A DNA stretch of 64,000 nt from Bacillus sp. NP157 (GTDB taxonomy: Bacteria > Pseudomonadota > Gammaproteobacteria > Xanthomonadales > Rhodanobacteraceae), in the NCBI GenBank assembly GCA_018889975.1, contig CP076546.1, positions 4,619,001-4,683,000 of the forward strand. The letters run 5' to 3'. Below are positions 10,098 through 19,264 of this stretch, in pieces. Positions within the stretch are counted from its first letter, which is position 1, and each line of letters begins with the position of its first letter. Under the pieces are notes generated by a model. That model ran no database searches. It was not told the origin of the DNA and was given only the letters and a program-made list of their open reading frames with translations. A program made the translations under genes and the position numbers.

Positions 10098-11477
10098 ATG
10101 AGTGCCCAACCCGGCAACGCCGCTGCCGCCGCGTCGCGGTTCTACGCGCTGGCCGCGCGCACCGAGGCGGCGACCAACGCCGCCGAGCTCGGCTTCGTCG
10201 CCTGCAACGACACCCGCCTGCTGGTCGACTATCGCCAGGCCGCGCTGGTCGCCTTGTCGGCCGCGCGTCCGCCGCGACTGGCCGCGCATTCCGGCCTTGC
10301 CGACGCCGACCCGAATACGCCTTACGCGCTGTGGCTGTCCAGCGTCACGCGCAGGATCGCCACGCAGTGCACCGAGCTGCCCGCGGCCGCGCGCGTGTTG
10401 CCGCTGTCGCCGGAGATGCTCGGCGACGAACTCGCCGCGGGCTGGGCCGAGTGGTTCCCCGCGCACGTGTGGGTGCTGCCGCTGGCCGGCCCGGACGGCA
10501 CGCCCGCGGCCCTGCTGTTCCTCGGCCGCGACGACCCATGGCCGACGACGCTGACCGCCGACGACGCCGAATACGCGTTGCTGCAGATCGCCGGCCTGTA
10601 CGGCTATGCGTGGTGGTCGCTGGTGGCACGTCCCTCGCGCGTGCAGCGCGTGTGGCAGGCCGCGACGCGTGGGCACCGCCTGCGCTACATCCTCGTCGGC
10701 CTGCTCGTGCTGCTGCTCCTGCCCGTGCGCGAATACACCCTGGTGCCGGCCGAGATCATCTCGACGCACAGCCAGGTGATCGCCTCGCCACGCGAAGGCG
10801 TGATCCGGCGCATGGTGGTGCTGCCGAACGCCTCGGTGAAGTCGGGCCAGGTGCTGGCCGAGCTGGACGACACCACGCTGCGCAACAAGCTCGCCGTGGC
10901 CCAGGCCGAACTGGCCACCGCCAATGTCGAGATGCACCAGGCCGCGCAGCAGGCGATCGAAAACCAGAACGCCAAAGCCGACCTCGGCATGGCCGAAGGC
11001 AAGCTGCACGAGCGCGAGGTCGACGTCGCCTCGCTGCAGCGTGAAGTGCAGAAGCTGGAGATCCGCGCACCGGTGGACGGCGTGTTTGTTTACTCAGATC
11101 CGGATGACTGGGCCGGCCGTCCGGTGCAGACCGGCGAACGGATCGGCCTGCTCGCCGATCCGCGCACGCTGGGCGTACGCGCGTGGGCACCGGTCGGCGA
11201 GCCGACCAACCTCGAAGACGGCGCGCCGATGACCGTGTTCCTGAAGGTCGCGCCGCTCAGCCCGGTGGATGCCCGTCTCGACTACGCCGGCTACCAGCCG
11301 GTGGAAGCGCCGAATGGCGTCGCCAGCTACGTGCTGCGCGGCACGATCGCCGGCGACCATGCCGCCGCGCGCATCGGCCTGCAGGGCACCGCGCGTGTCT
11401 CCGGTCGCTGGAGCGTGCTCGGTTACCTGATGCTGCGCCGTCCGCTCGCCACCGTGCGGGCCTGGCTCGGCCTTTGA
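10098..11477 (+). CDS. GAF-like / TM / HlyD-type adaptor protein
   Basis: 459 residues. Residues 1-~190 form a soluble, presumably cytoplasmic domain that reads like a GAF fold (ACNDTRLLVDYRQAAL near the start; LPLAGPDGTPAALLFLGR, then a helix with LLQIAGLYGYAW). One TM follows (YILVGLLVLLLLPV, ~195-210), then a HlyD region: half lipoyl domain (VIASPREGVIRRMVVLPNAS), an Ala/Glu coiled hairpin, and the second half (EIRAPVDGVFVYSDPDDWAG). A GAF-like sensor fused to a periplasmic adaptor is unusual and suggests that export is tied to a cytoplasmic signal; that is inference. Upstream spacing is 4 bp, and its stop overlaps the TTG start proposed for the M50 gene. Confidence 0.8.
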   Translation: MSAQPGNAAAAASRFYALAARTEAATNAAELGFVACNDTRLLVDYRQAALVALSAARPPRLAAHSGLADADPNTPYALWLSSVTRRIATQCTELPAAARVLPLSPEMLGDELAAGWAEWFPAHVWVLPLAGPDGTPAALLFLGRDDPWPTTLTADDAEYALLQIAGLYGYAWWSLVARPSRVQRVWQAATRGHRLRYILVGLLVLLLLPVREYTLVPAEIISTHSQVIASPREGVIRRMVVLPNASVKSGQVLAELDDTTLRNKLAVAQAELATANVEMHQAAQQAIENQNAKADLGMAEGKLHEREVDVASLQREVQKLEIRAPVDGVFVYSDPDDWAGRPVQTGERIGLLADPRTLGVRAWAPVGEPTNLEDGAPMTVFLKVAPLSPVDARLDYAGYQPVEAPNGVASYVLRGTIAGDHAAARIGLQGTARVSGRWSVLGYLMLRRPLATVRAWLGL

Positions 11478-13621
11478 ACGCGACGGCCACGGCCGAAGGC
11501 CACGCGACCGGCATGCCGATGCCGGCCGCGCCGCCGCCGTGGCCGGCGCTGCGCGACGAGCTGAAGATCCACCCGGCCGGGCGCAACCGCGACGGCTCGC
11601 CGGCGTGGCATATCGCCGACCCCGTGCGTAACCAGTTTTTCCGCATCGGCTGGCTGGAGTTCGAGATCCTGCAGCACTGGGGCCTCGCCGATCCGGAACG
11701 GATCGCCGAGGCGATCGGCACGAGCACGACGCTGGCGCCCGAGCCGGAAGACGTCGTCGAGTTCGCCCTGTTCCTCAAGCAACAGCAGTTGCTGCGCAAC
11801 GCGCAGATGAAGCCACCCGGCTCGGTATTGCACTGGCTGTTGCAGAACTACCTGTTCATCCGCGTGCCGCTGGTCCGGCCCGAGCGTTTCCTGCGCAAGG
11901 CGTTGCCGTTCGTGCAGTGGATGTTCGGTGCGCGTTTCCTGGTGGCGACGCTGGTCGCCGCGCTGGTCGGCCTGGTCTTCGCCGCCCGCCAGTGGGACCT
12001 GGTCGAAGCCAACCTGCGCGGGGCGATGAGCTGGGATGGCGTGTTCGCCTTCGCTGGCGCGCTGGTCTTCTCCAAGTGCTGGCATGAGTTCGGCCACGCC
12101 TTCATGGCCACCCGCTACGGCGTGCGCGTCGGCCACATGGGGGTGGCGCTGCTGGTGATGTGGCCGATGGCGTACACCGACACCGGCGAGAGCTGGAAGC
12201 TGGAGCGTTCGCAGCGCCGCCTCGCGATCGCCTCCGCGGGCGTGATGGCGGAACTGGTACTCGCCGCGTGGTGCACGCTGCTGTGGTCGTTCGCGCCGGA
12301 GGGTAACTTCCGCAACGCGCTGTTCTTCCTCGGCACCACCGCGTGGGTGTTGACCATCGCGGTGAACGCGAGCCCGTTCATGCGCTTCGATGGTTACTTC
12401 ATCCTCGCCGATGCGATCGACTACCCCGGCCTGCACGAGCGTGCCGGCCGCTGGGCCAAGCGTTGGGTGCGGCGCACCTTCCTCGGCATCGAAGACCCGC
12501 GTCCGGATGCCGTAACGCGCCCGTTCGCCGCCTTCCTTACCGGCTTCGCGTTCACCACGTGGCTATACCGCCTGACCCTGTTCGTCGGCATCGCGGTCGT
12601 GGTGTACCACGCGTTCTTCAAGGCCATGGGCCTTGTCCTGTTCCTCGTTGAAATCGTGACGTTCGTGGTGAGACCCATGCAGCATGAAGTACGGGTGTGG
12701 TGGCATCGCCGCGCCGAGATCCGCTGGAACGTCGCCCGTCGCTGGCTGGCCGGGCTGCTCGTGCTCGGCGTGGTCCTGCTGGTGCCGTGGTCGGGCACCG
12801 TCCGCGGCGACGGCGTGATCGAGGCCGGATTCGAACAACCGGTCTTCACCCCGTTCCCGGCCCAGCTCGATCGCGTGCTGGTCCACGAAGGGCAGGTAGT
12901 GAAGAAGGGCGATGCCCTGTTCGACCTCACCGCACCGGCGCCGCAGGACGATGGCGCGAAGGCCAATGCCTTGCGCGACGCCTACGAGGCCACCGCACGC
13001 GGCGCCGCCGGGCTGGAACGCGACGGTGTCGCCAAGCAGGTCATTGCCGACCGGATGGCCGACCAGTACAACGTGCAGCAGCTGGCCAGTGCCGCCGAAT
13101 TGCATCGCCTGCGCCTGGTCGCCGCCGCCGACAGCGTCGTGCGCGATCTCGACCCCACCTTCCAGGCCGGCAGCTGGGTCTCGCCCGGCGCACGCATGGC
13201 CACGCTTGTGGGTGGCACGCACTGGCGGGTAGAAGCGCTGGTGCCCGAATCCGATCGCGCACGGCTCGCCGTGGGCAGCGAGGCTACGGTTTATCCGAAG
13301 GGTGCGTCGTCGCCACTGCACGGCAAGGTCGTGACCGTCGACGATGGCGCGCTGGAACACCTGCCTAACGTGGCCCTGGCGAAAGAGCACGGCGGCCCGA
13401 TTCCGTTGAACCCCACGGCTCCCGCGAAGGAGCTGCGACCGGCCTCCGTGTGGTATCGCGTGCGCATCGAAGGGGAGGGCGAGGGCCCGGCGAATGGCGT
13501 CACGGCGGCGCAACTGGCCTCCGTGCACATCGTCGGCAAACGCGAGAGCCTCGGCCGGCGCTGGATCGACAGCGCGCTGTTGATCCTGCTGCAGCAGACC
13601 GGCCTCGGCAAAGACGGCTGA
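11474..13621 (+). CDS. M50 metalloprotease fused to HlyD-like region
   Basis: About 715 residues from a TTG that overlaps the previous stop (TTGA); an ATG at 11513 is an equally possible start. The first ~180 residues are soluble. A polytopic M50 (site-2 protease-like) core follows: the zinc motif HEFGH at ~204-208 in a TM helix, and the third ligand region N-A-S-P-x4-D-G at ~298-307. Several further TM segments lead to VLGVVLLVPWSGTV. The C-terminal third is periplasmic and HlyD-like (TPFPAQLDRVLVHEGQVVKK and RVEALVPESDRARLAVGSEA). M50/HlyD fusions occur in peptide-export loci, but here the neighbours are a giant VCBS protein and a TolC lipoprotein with no ABC transporter. It could process the substrate or act as the inner membrane platform. 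The zinc residues are intact, so activity is plausible. Confidence 0.85.
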   Translation: MNATATAEGHATGMPMPAAPPPWPALRDELKIHPAGRNRDGSPAWHIADPVRNQFFRIGWLEFEILQHWGLADPERIAEAIGTSTTLAPEPEDVVEFALFLKQQQLLRNAQMKPPGSVLHWLLQNYLFIRVPLVRPERFLRKALPFVQWMFGARFLVATLVAALVGLVFAARQWDLVEANLRGAMSWDGVFAFAGALVFSKCWHEFGHAFMATRYGVRVGHMGVALLVMWPMAYTDTGESWKLERSQRRLAIASAGVMAELVLAAWCTLLWSFAPEGNFRNALFFLGTTAWVLTIAVNASPFMRFDGYFILADAIDYPGLHERAGRWAKRWVRRTFLGIEDPRPDAVTRPFAAFLTGFAFTTWLYRLTLFVGIAVVVYHAFFKAMGLVLFLVEIVTFVVRPMQHEVRVWWHRRAEIRWNVARRWLAGLLVLGVVLLVPWSGTVRGDGVIEAGFEQPVFTPFPAQLDRVLVHEGQVVKKGDALFDLTAPAPQDDGAKANALRDAYEATARGAAGLERDGVAKQVIADRMADQYNVQQLASAAELHRLRLVAAADSVVRDLDPTFQAGSWVSPGARMATLVGGTHWRVEALVPESDRARLAVGSEATVYPKGASSPLHGKVVTVDDGALEHLPNVALAKEHGGPIPLNPTAPAKELRPASVWYRVRIEGEGEGPANGVTAAQLASVHIVGKRESLGRRWIDSALLILLQQTGLGKDG

Positions 13622-13726
13622 ACGAATCCCAAAGCGCGAGCGCGAGGCACGCAAGTTGGCCAAACGTCTCAATCCCAAGCGTCAAACGGTTTGTTAGCGT
13701 GCGCCCTTCGTCCGAAGGAGCACACC

Positions 13727-13999
13727 ATGGAAACGAACTGGCAGGGGCTCGCGTCGTCGGCTGGCGCGGAGGCATCGGCACACGAGCTGTTCAACGAAGC
13801 CGCCGAGTGGCTGAATTTTTCCCGCGGCACGGGCCAGCTACTGGCTGACCTGGTCCACGACGCCGAAGAAGTCGATTGCGAGCTGATGGCGGTCGCGCTG
13901 GAGACGCTGGCGGCACTGACCCAGCGTGGCGCGGACTGCCTGGCACGGGGCCACGGCCTGATCCAGTGGGAACGGGCGCAGGCGCTTGGGATCAACTAG
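13727..13999 (+). CDS. Small acidic helical protein, function unknown
   Basis: 90 residues from the ATG, with a strong ribosome site (GAAGGAG, 6 bases upstream). Sequence features are HELFNEAAEWLNFSRGTGQL, then LLADLVHDAEEVDCELMAVALETLAALTQRG-type amphipathic helices, no signal peptide and no cysteine pair. The layout (N-terminal short helix, then two Ala/Leu helices) resembles small DUF3077/DUF6124-like proteins of pseudomonads, but I cannot confirm family membership. It is followed by a terminator hairpin shared with the convergent CsbD-like gene. It is probably a single-gene unit expressed independently of the export cluster, from which 105 bp separates it. Confidence 0.7.
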   Translation: METNWQGLASSAGAEASAHELFNEAAEWLNFSRGTGQLLADLVHDAEEVDCELMAVALETLAALTQRGADCLARGHGLIQWERAQALGIN

Positions 14000-14004
14000 A
14001 CGAA

Positions 14005-14040
14005 AAACGTCGGCGGCCCCGGGGCACGCCGACGTTTGTC
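14005..14040. terminator. Bidirectional intrinsic terminator
   Basis: The arms AAACGTCGGCG (14005-14015) and CGCCGACGTTT (14027-14037) form an 11-bp perfect stem, with A-rich bases on the left and T-rich on the right, between two convergent genes. Confidence 0.75.
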
Positions 14041-14071
14041 TGCGCTATCGCTGCTTTCCTGCCGGAACGAC

Positions 14072-14326
14072 TTAGTCGCGGCGGGCGATCAGCAGGCCGA
14101 CGAGGATGCCGACGCCGAAGCCGCTGAGCACGGCGGCGAGCGGACGGTGGGCGACCTGGTCGCGCACGGTGTCGACGGCATCGCCAGCAGCCTGCTGGAC
14201 GCGACCGGCGGTCTCGCGGACGGCACCCTCGGCTTCGAGGTCGTGCTGGCCCGACAGGGCACCGGCGGCGCGCTGCACGCGACCACCGATGGTATTGGCT
14301 GCACCGCGGATCTGGTCTTCGTTCAT
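14072..14326 (-). CDS. CsbD-like stress protein with C-terminal TM helix
   Basis: 84 residues starting MNEDQIRGAANTIGGRVQ, chosen because GGAGGAGGAA sits just upstream; a longer frame exists but has no support. The N-terminal half matches the CsbD-like pattern (N-x-D-x-I-x-G-x-A-x2-I-x-G-x-V-x2-A-x-G, a duplicated helical repeat with GQHDLEAEGAVRETAGRVQ). The C terminus adds a membrane helix (LAAVLSGFGVGILVGLLIA) followed by RRD, resembling the tail of ElaB/DUF883-type proteins. CsbD-family proteins are general-stress proteins of unknown mechanism. The gene is divergent from the GH31 gene. Confidence 0.85.
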   Translation of the reverse strand: MNEDQIRGAANTIGGRVQRAAGALSGQHDLEAEGAVRETAGRVQQAAGDAVDTVRDQVAHRPLAAVLSGFGVGILVGLLIARRD

Positions 14327-14482
14327 GGGGTTCCTCCTCCGTCGAATTGACCTGGCCAAGGTGCCCTGCGGGAAGTGCAGGAACCGGCAATTCGGCGTCA
14401 AGTGAACGCCTTCACCCTCAATCCATGCCGCAACGCGTCATACTGGTTCACCTCTGGTTTTGAAGAAGGGGTGCTCCCGCCC

Positions 14483-17082
14483 ATGGAAGCCAAGAAAGAC
14501 CGTCCGTCCCAGCCCGGCGCCGCGGCCTGGCCGGAAGCCACGATCGAGCGCGGCCCGGTCCGCTTTACCGTGCTGACCCCCGGCTGGTCCGGCTGGAATG
14601 GAGCCACGACGGCGATTTCCGCGATATCCGCACCCAGGTGGTGGTGCACCGGGCGCTGGACGTGCCGCCCTTCCACATCGACGAAGACGACACCACCCTC
14701 GAAGTGGACACCGGCCTGCTGCGCCTGCGCTACACGAAAGACAGCGGTCCGTTCACGGCGGATAACCTCTCGATCCAGCTCCGCGGCCCCGGCGAGGAGG
14801 CCACCTGGCATCCCGGCGACGTGCAGAAGCACAACCTGGGCGGCACCTACCGCACCCTCGACCGCTACGATGGCGACACCTGGCAGGACGGCAGCAAGCT
14901 GCCGCTCGAGGAAGGCCTGATCGCGCGCGATGGCTGGCACCTGGTCGACGATTCGAAGGGTTTCGGCATCGGCGACGACGGCTGGGTGGCCGAGGCGCCG
15001 GAAGGCGATCGGCAGGACTGGTATTTCTTCGGCTACGGCCACGATTTCCGTGCCGCGCTGGCCGACTTCGCCGCGATCGCCGGCCCGCAGCCGATCCCGC
15101 CGCGTTTCGTCTTCGGCTACTGGTGGTCGCGCTACTGGAACTACTCCGACGAGGAACTGCGCACGCTGGGCGCGCGCTTCGAGAAGGAGCGCATCCCGCT
15201 GGACGTGCTGGTGCTGGACATGGACTGGCACACCACGCCGGGCCTGTCCCTGCGCCCCGGCCACGAGCACCACGACGTATTCGGCGAGCAATCCGGCTGG
15301 ACCGGCTACACCTTCAACCGCAGCCTGTTCCCCGACCCCCGCGCGTTCATGCAATGGGCGCACGGCGAGAACCTGCGGATCACCCTGAACCTGCACCCGG
15401 CCTCCGGGGTGATGCCGCACGAAGAGAAGTACGAGGCGATGGCGAAAGCGCTGTCGTGGGATACCTCGACGAAGGCGCCGGTGCCGTTCGAAGGCGCCTC
15501 GCAGCCCTACATGCGCGCCCTGTTCGACACCATCCTGATCCCGCTGCAACGGGACGGCGTGGATTTCTGGTGGCTGGACTGGCAGCAGTGGAAGGAGTCG
15601 AAGGCGTACCCCGGGCTGTCCAACACGTGGTGGCTCAACCATGTGTTCTTCACCGAGATGCAGCGCGAAGACGATCGGCGTGGCTTGATCTACCACCGTT
15701 GGGGCGGGCTGGGTAACCACCGTTACCCGATCGGGTTCTCCGGCGACAGCGTGATCAGCTGGACCTCGCTGGCCTTCCAGCCGCACTTCACCGCGATGGC
15801 GTCGAACGTGTTGTACGGCTACTGGAGCCACGACATCGGCGGGCACACCTTCGACAAGAAGATCCCGCGGCCGGAGCGTCACCTGGAGCCGGAGTTGTAT
15901 GCGCGCTGGATGCAGCTGGGCGTGTTCTCGCCGGTGCTGCGCACGCACTCGGCGAAGGAAGCCAGCCTGCACAAGGAACCCTGGCACTTCGGGCCGCCGT
16001 ACGGCGACGCGGTGTTCGCGGCGATCCGCCTGCGTTACCAGCTCGCGCCGTACATCTACGTGGCCGCGCGCCATGCGTACGACACCGGCCAGTCGATCGT
16101 GCGGCCGATGTACTACCACTGGCCCGAGCACGAAGAGGCTTACACGCATCCCGCGCAGTACATGTTCGGCAACGACATCCTCGTGGCACCGGTGACCACG
16201 CCGGTGGGTGCGGACGGCACGGCCAGCTTCCCGGTCTGGCTGCCGCCGGGCATGTGGTATAGCCGCGACGGCGCCGAGGCGTTCGAGGGCGGCAGGATGC
16301 TCGAGCGCTCGTACACGCTGGAAGAAATCCCCATCTTCGTGCGTCCAGGCAGCGTGGTTCCGCTGTATCCGGAAGGCATGCGCAACCTCGCCACCGTGCC
16401 GGATACGCTGATCCTGCAGGTGTTCCCGGGCGAGGAAGGTTCCACCGCGTTGTACGACGACGACGGCGCCTCGCAGGGTTACCAGCGCGGCGAGTTCGCC
16501 CGCACCAGCGTGCGCAGCCGCCGCGGCGACCGCGCGCATCGCGTGCACATCGACGCGATGGAAGGCGACTACAAGGGCCGGCCGACGACGCGTAGCTATG
16601 TCGTGGAGCTGCTCGACGCAGGTATCCCCGACAGCGTCGAGGTGAACGGCGAAGCGCTGCCGTACAGCGCCGAGCCCGCGCCGCGTACGTGGCTGTTCGA
16701 CACCGCGACGCTATCCATCCGGGTCGACCTCGGGCCGCGACCGGTCAGCCGCACCCAGGACATCGTGGCCCGCTTCGTCCCCGAACACGCCATGCCGCGC
16801 GGCCTGTTGCACCGCATGCGCCGTGCAGCGGATGCGGTCACCTACCTCAAGCAGGTGTGGGGCGACATCTCGGCCCTGCCCGACGACGTCGACCTCGCCG
16901 GACAGACGGCACGCGTGCTCGCCTACGCCGTCGAAAACGGCGACGACGCCGGCCGCGCCCAACGTTTCAGCGACGCCGTACGCGCCTTCGAATCCCGCTT
17001 CATCGGCCTTCCCGCCAGCGTCGACGCCACCCCCATCGACGACGCCTTCAAACGCACCTTCACCGACCTGCTAGGACGGTAG
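14483..17082 (+). CDS. GH31 family glycosidase, split by a one-base frameshift
   Basis: Glycoside hydrolase family 31 (alpha-glucosidase/alpha-xylosidase or transglucosylase type), ~866 residues if repaired. The ATG at 14483 opens a frame encoding ATIERGPVRFTVLTP; it then reads nonsense after the C5 run at 14577-14581. The sensible continuation (RLVRLEWSHDGDFRDIR) is in the other frame from 14581, so one C appears to be missing. The downstream frame alone could start at GTG 14638. GH31 marks are clear: FGYWWSRYWNYSDEEL, VLVLDMDWH, the nucleophile region DFWWLDWQQW (Asp ~366) and the acid/base region FSGDSVISW (Asp ~422), followed by C-terminal beta domains (PIFVRPGSVVPLYP). No secretion signal is seen. 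It could be a sequencing error, a pseudogene, or a slip site; the long intact frame downstream favours a recent event or an error. Confidence 0.85.
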
Positions 17083-17091
17083 CGGTGTCCT

Positions 17092-17215
17092 GTAGGAGCG
17101 CGCCCGCGCGCGACATCTTTTCGCGAAAACCCCCACATGCTGTCAATCCAACACATGGATTGATGCCGGATGATGGGGCGTCACGAAAACCCATCGCGCG
17201 CAGGCGCGCTCCTAC
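17092..17215. repeat. Inverted pair of REP elements
   Basis: A forward REP (17092-17113, GTAGGAGCGCGCCCGCGCGC) and a reverse copy (17193-17215, ending GCGCGCTCCTAC) face each other across ~80 bp, a REPIN-like doublet. The reverse copy lies inside or just upstream of the start of the binding-protein gene. Any transcript would fold into a long hairpin. Confidence 0.85.
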
Positions 17216-18116
17216 AGTGATTGCGTTGCTTCTTTTGTTCCTCCTAACCACCACCACCCAGGCCCAGACCCAACCCCCCGTCCGCGTCGGCTCCAAAGCC
17301 GACAACGAAGGCGCCTTCCTCGGCCAGGTGGTGTTGCAGGTGTTGCAGAACGCGCACATCCCCGTCGTCGATCGCACCCAGCTGGGCCCGACCTCGATCG
17401 TCCGCCGCGCCTTGCTCGGTGGCGACCTCGATGTCTATCCCGAATACACCGGCAACGCGGCGTTTTTCTTCCACCGCGAAACCGACCCCTCGTTCCGCGA
17501 CGCAGCCAAGGCCTATGCACTGGCCGCCTCGCTCGACCGTGTGAACCACGTGACCTGGCTCACGCCCGCCCCGGCGGATAACCACTGGGCGATCTGCGTG
17601 CGCAAGGACATCGCGGCGGCCAACCGCCTGGCTTCGCTGCCCGATTTCGCACGCTGGGTGAATGCTCGAGGCGACGTGCTGCTGGCGGGTTCGGCGGAGT
17701 TCGTCGAAAGCGACGCGGCCTTGCCCGCGTTCCAGCGGGCCTACGGCTTCACCCTGAAGGGCGATCAGCTGCTGGTGCTGGCCGGGGGCGACACCTCGGC
17801 GACGATCAAGGCCGCGGCCGAAGGGATCACCGGCGTCAACGCCAGCATGGTCTACTCCACCGACGGTGCCATCGCGGTGACCGGCCTGGTGGTGCTGGAC
17901 GATCCAAAGCACGTGGAGATGGTCTACCAGCCGGCACCGGTGGTGCGTGACGAGGTGTTGCAACGCTATCCGGCGATGCGCGGCGCATTGCAGGCCGCGT
18001 TCGCGCCGTTGACCGTAGAGCGCCTGCGTGCATTGAATGCGCGGACGCAGATCAACGGGGAAGAGGCGTCGAAGGTGGCGGCGGATTACCTGCGCGGGGA
18101 GGGCTTGGTCAAGTGA
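17163..18116 (+). CDS. yehZ: Periplasmic binding protein of YehZ/OsmF-type betaine/choline transporter
   Basis: 317 residues from ATG 17163. The n-region RKPIARRR is basic and is encoded by the REP element; the hydrophobic core VIALLLLFLLTTTT ends before QA-QTQ. A GTG at 17217 just after the REP is the alternative but would give an uncharged signal peptide. The mature part fits the OpuAC-like fold (VRVGSKADNEGAFLGQVVLQ, GGDLDVYPEYTGNA, GVNASMVYSTDGAIAVTGLV). The gene order binding protein-permease-ATPase-permease and the protein sizes match the E. coli YehZ-YehY-YehX-YehW set, a low-affinity glycine-betaine importer of stationary or osmotic stress. The substrate is inferred, not shown. The stop overlaps the next start (GTGA). 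Confidence 0.8.
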   Translation: MPDDGASRKPIARRRAPTVIALLLLFLLTTTTQAQTQPPVRVGSKADNEGAFLGQVVLQVLQNAHIPVVDRTQLGPTSIVRRALLGGDLDVYPEYTGNAAFFFHRETDPSFRDAAKAYALAASLDRVNHVTWLTPAPADNHWAICVRKDIAAANRLASLPDFARWVNARGDVLLAGSAEFVESDAALPAFQRAYGFTLKGDQLLVLAGGDTSATIKAAAEGITGVNASMVYSTDGAIAVTGLVVLDDPKHVEMVYQPAPVVRDEVLQRYPAMRGALQAAFAPLTVERLRALNARTQINGEEASKVAADYLRGEGLVK

Positions 18117-19264
18117 GCGTCTCGGCAAACGTGGCTTACGCGCAGGACACCGATCGACACGGCGCGGCTTGGCTGCCGGTCGCGGTGCTGTGCGCGCTGG
18201 GCCTGCTCGGTGCGCTCGCGTTCTCGTTCCTGCACATCGCACCGAATCGCCTCCTGAGCGGCTCGCCCGCGAGCGTGCACTGGTTACCGTTGGGACTGGC
18301 ATGGCTGGCGATGGCGGCCGCGGGGTTCTATCGCGGCGGCGTTGCCTGCGCATTGCTGCTCACCATCGGCCTGCCGTTCCTCGCGGCGCACGACGCCACC
18401 GTCGCGCTCGCGCATGCCGCGGCGACCACGCGCGTGCAGCTCGGCGCAGGCTTCTGGACGATGTGGCTGGCCGCGGCCTTGCTGCTGCTCGACCAGCTGC
18501 GCGGGGTAAGCATGGCCGCGCGGATCGGCGCATGGTTGCTGGTCGCGGCGAGCTTCATCGCCGGCGCGCTGGCAGGCGTGTTCGACAGCCTCGCCCTGGT
18601 CCGCGAATGGCGCGCCCAGCGCGGCGCCTTCGCCGACGCGTTGCTGACCCACGTCAGCCTGTCGCTGGCGACCCTCGGCATCGCCCTGGTGGTCGGCGCA
18701 CCGCTTGGCTATCTCGCATGGCGCCGGCGTCGTACCGGCGGCTCCATGCTCGGCGTATTGGCTTTCCTGCAGACCGTGCCGTCGCTGGCGCTGTTCGCCC
18801 TGCTGATCGGCCCATTCGCGTGGCTCGCACGGCAATGGCCCTGGCTGGGTTCGCTCGGCTTCGGCGGCACCGGTGCCGCGCCGGCCGTCTTCGCGCTCGT
18901 GCTGTACGCGTTGTTGCCGGTGGTCCGCTACACGATGACCGGCCTTGAAGCGGTGCCCGACGATACGCGTGAAGCGGCCCGTGGCCTCGGCATGACGCGC
19001 GGGCAGCTGCTGCTACGCGTGCAGTTGCCGCTGGGCTGGCCGGTGCTGCTCGCCGGGCTGCGCATCGTCGCCGTGCAGACCATCGGACTGACCGCGGTGG
19101 CCGCGCTGATCGGCGCCGGTGGCCTCGGTCGCTTCGTCTTCCTCGGCATCGGCCAGGGCGCCACCGACATGGTCCTGCTCGGCACGCTCGCGATCATCGT
19201 GCTGGCGCTCGCCGCCGACTTCATCTTCCAGGCCCTGGTGGCCGCCACCGGACGCCGCGCATGA
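18113..19264 (+). CDS. yehY: ABC importer permease, YehY type
   Basis: 383 residues, starting at a GTG that overlaps the upstream stop. It is longer than usual for an OpuCB-type permease because of an N-terminal membrane extension of ~5 helices (LPVAVLCALGLLGALAFSFL onward), as in YehY of E. coli (385 aa). The C-terminal ~200 residues carry the BPD_transp_1 permease core: THVSLSLATLGIALVVGAPL, the coupling (EAA) loop VPDDTREAARGLGM, and IGAGGLGRFVFLGIG. It probably forms a heteromeric channel with the second permease of the operon. Confidence 0.85.
   Translation: MSVSANVAYAQDTDRHGAAWLPVAVLCALGLLGALAFSFLHIAPNRLLSGSPASVHWLPLGLAWLAMAAAGFYRGGVACALLLTIGLPFLAAHDATVALAHAAATTRVQLGAGFWTMWLAAALLLLDQLRGVSMAARIGAWLLVAASFIAGALAGVFDSLALVREWRAQRGAFADALLTHVSLSLATLGIALVVGAPLGYLAWRRRRTGGSMLGVLAFLQTVPSLALFALLIGPFAWLARQWPWLGSLGFGGTGAAPAVFALVLYALLPVVRYTMTGLEAVPDDTREAARGLGMTRGQLLLRVQLPLGWPVLLAGLRIVAVQTIGLTAVAALIGAGGLGRFVFLGIGQGATDMVLLGTLAIIVLALAADFIFQALVAATGRRA

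Noticed and set aside
7331-13678. Long minus-strand frames opposite the export genes (for example 422 and 467 codons)
   Set aside because: They are His/Arg/Gly-rich shadows without motifs; the plus-strand genes have signal peptides and domain motifs.
14375-14920. Separate 181-codon gene upstream of GH31
   Set aside because: Only its part from 14483 to 14581 encodes sensible GH31 N-terminal sequence; the rest is out-of-frame GH31.
16689-17162. Longer N terminus for the YehZ-like protein, reaching into the GH31 gene
   Set aside because: It overlaps GH31 coding sequence in another frame and lacks a signal peptide at its start.
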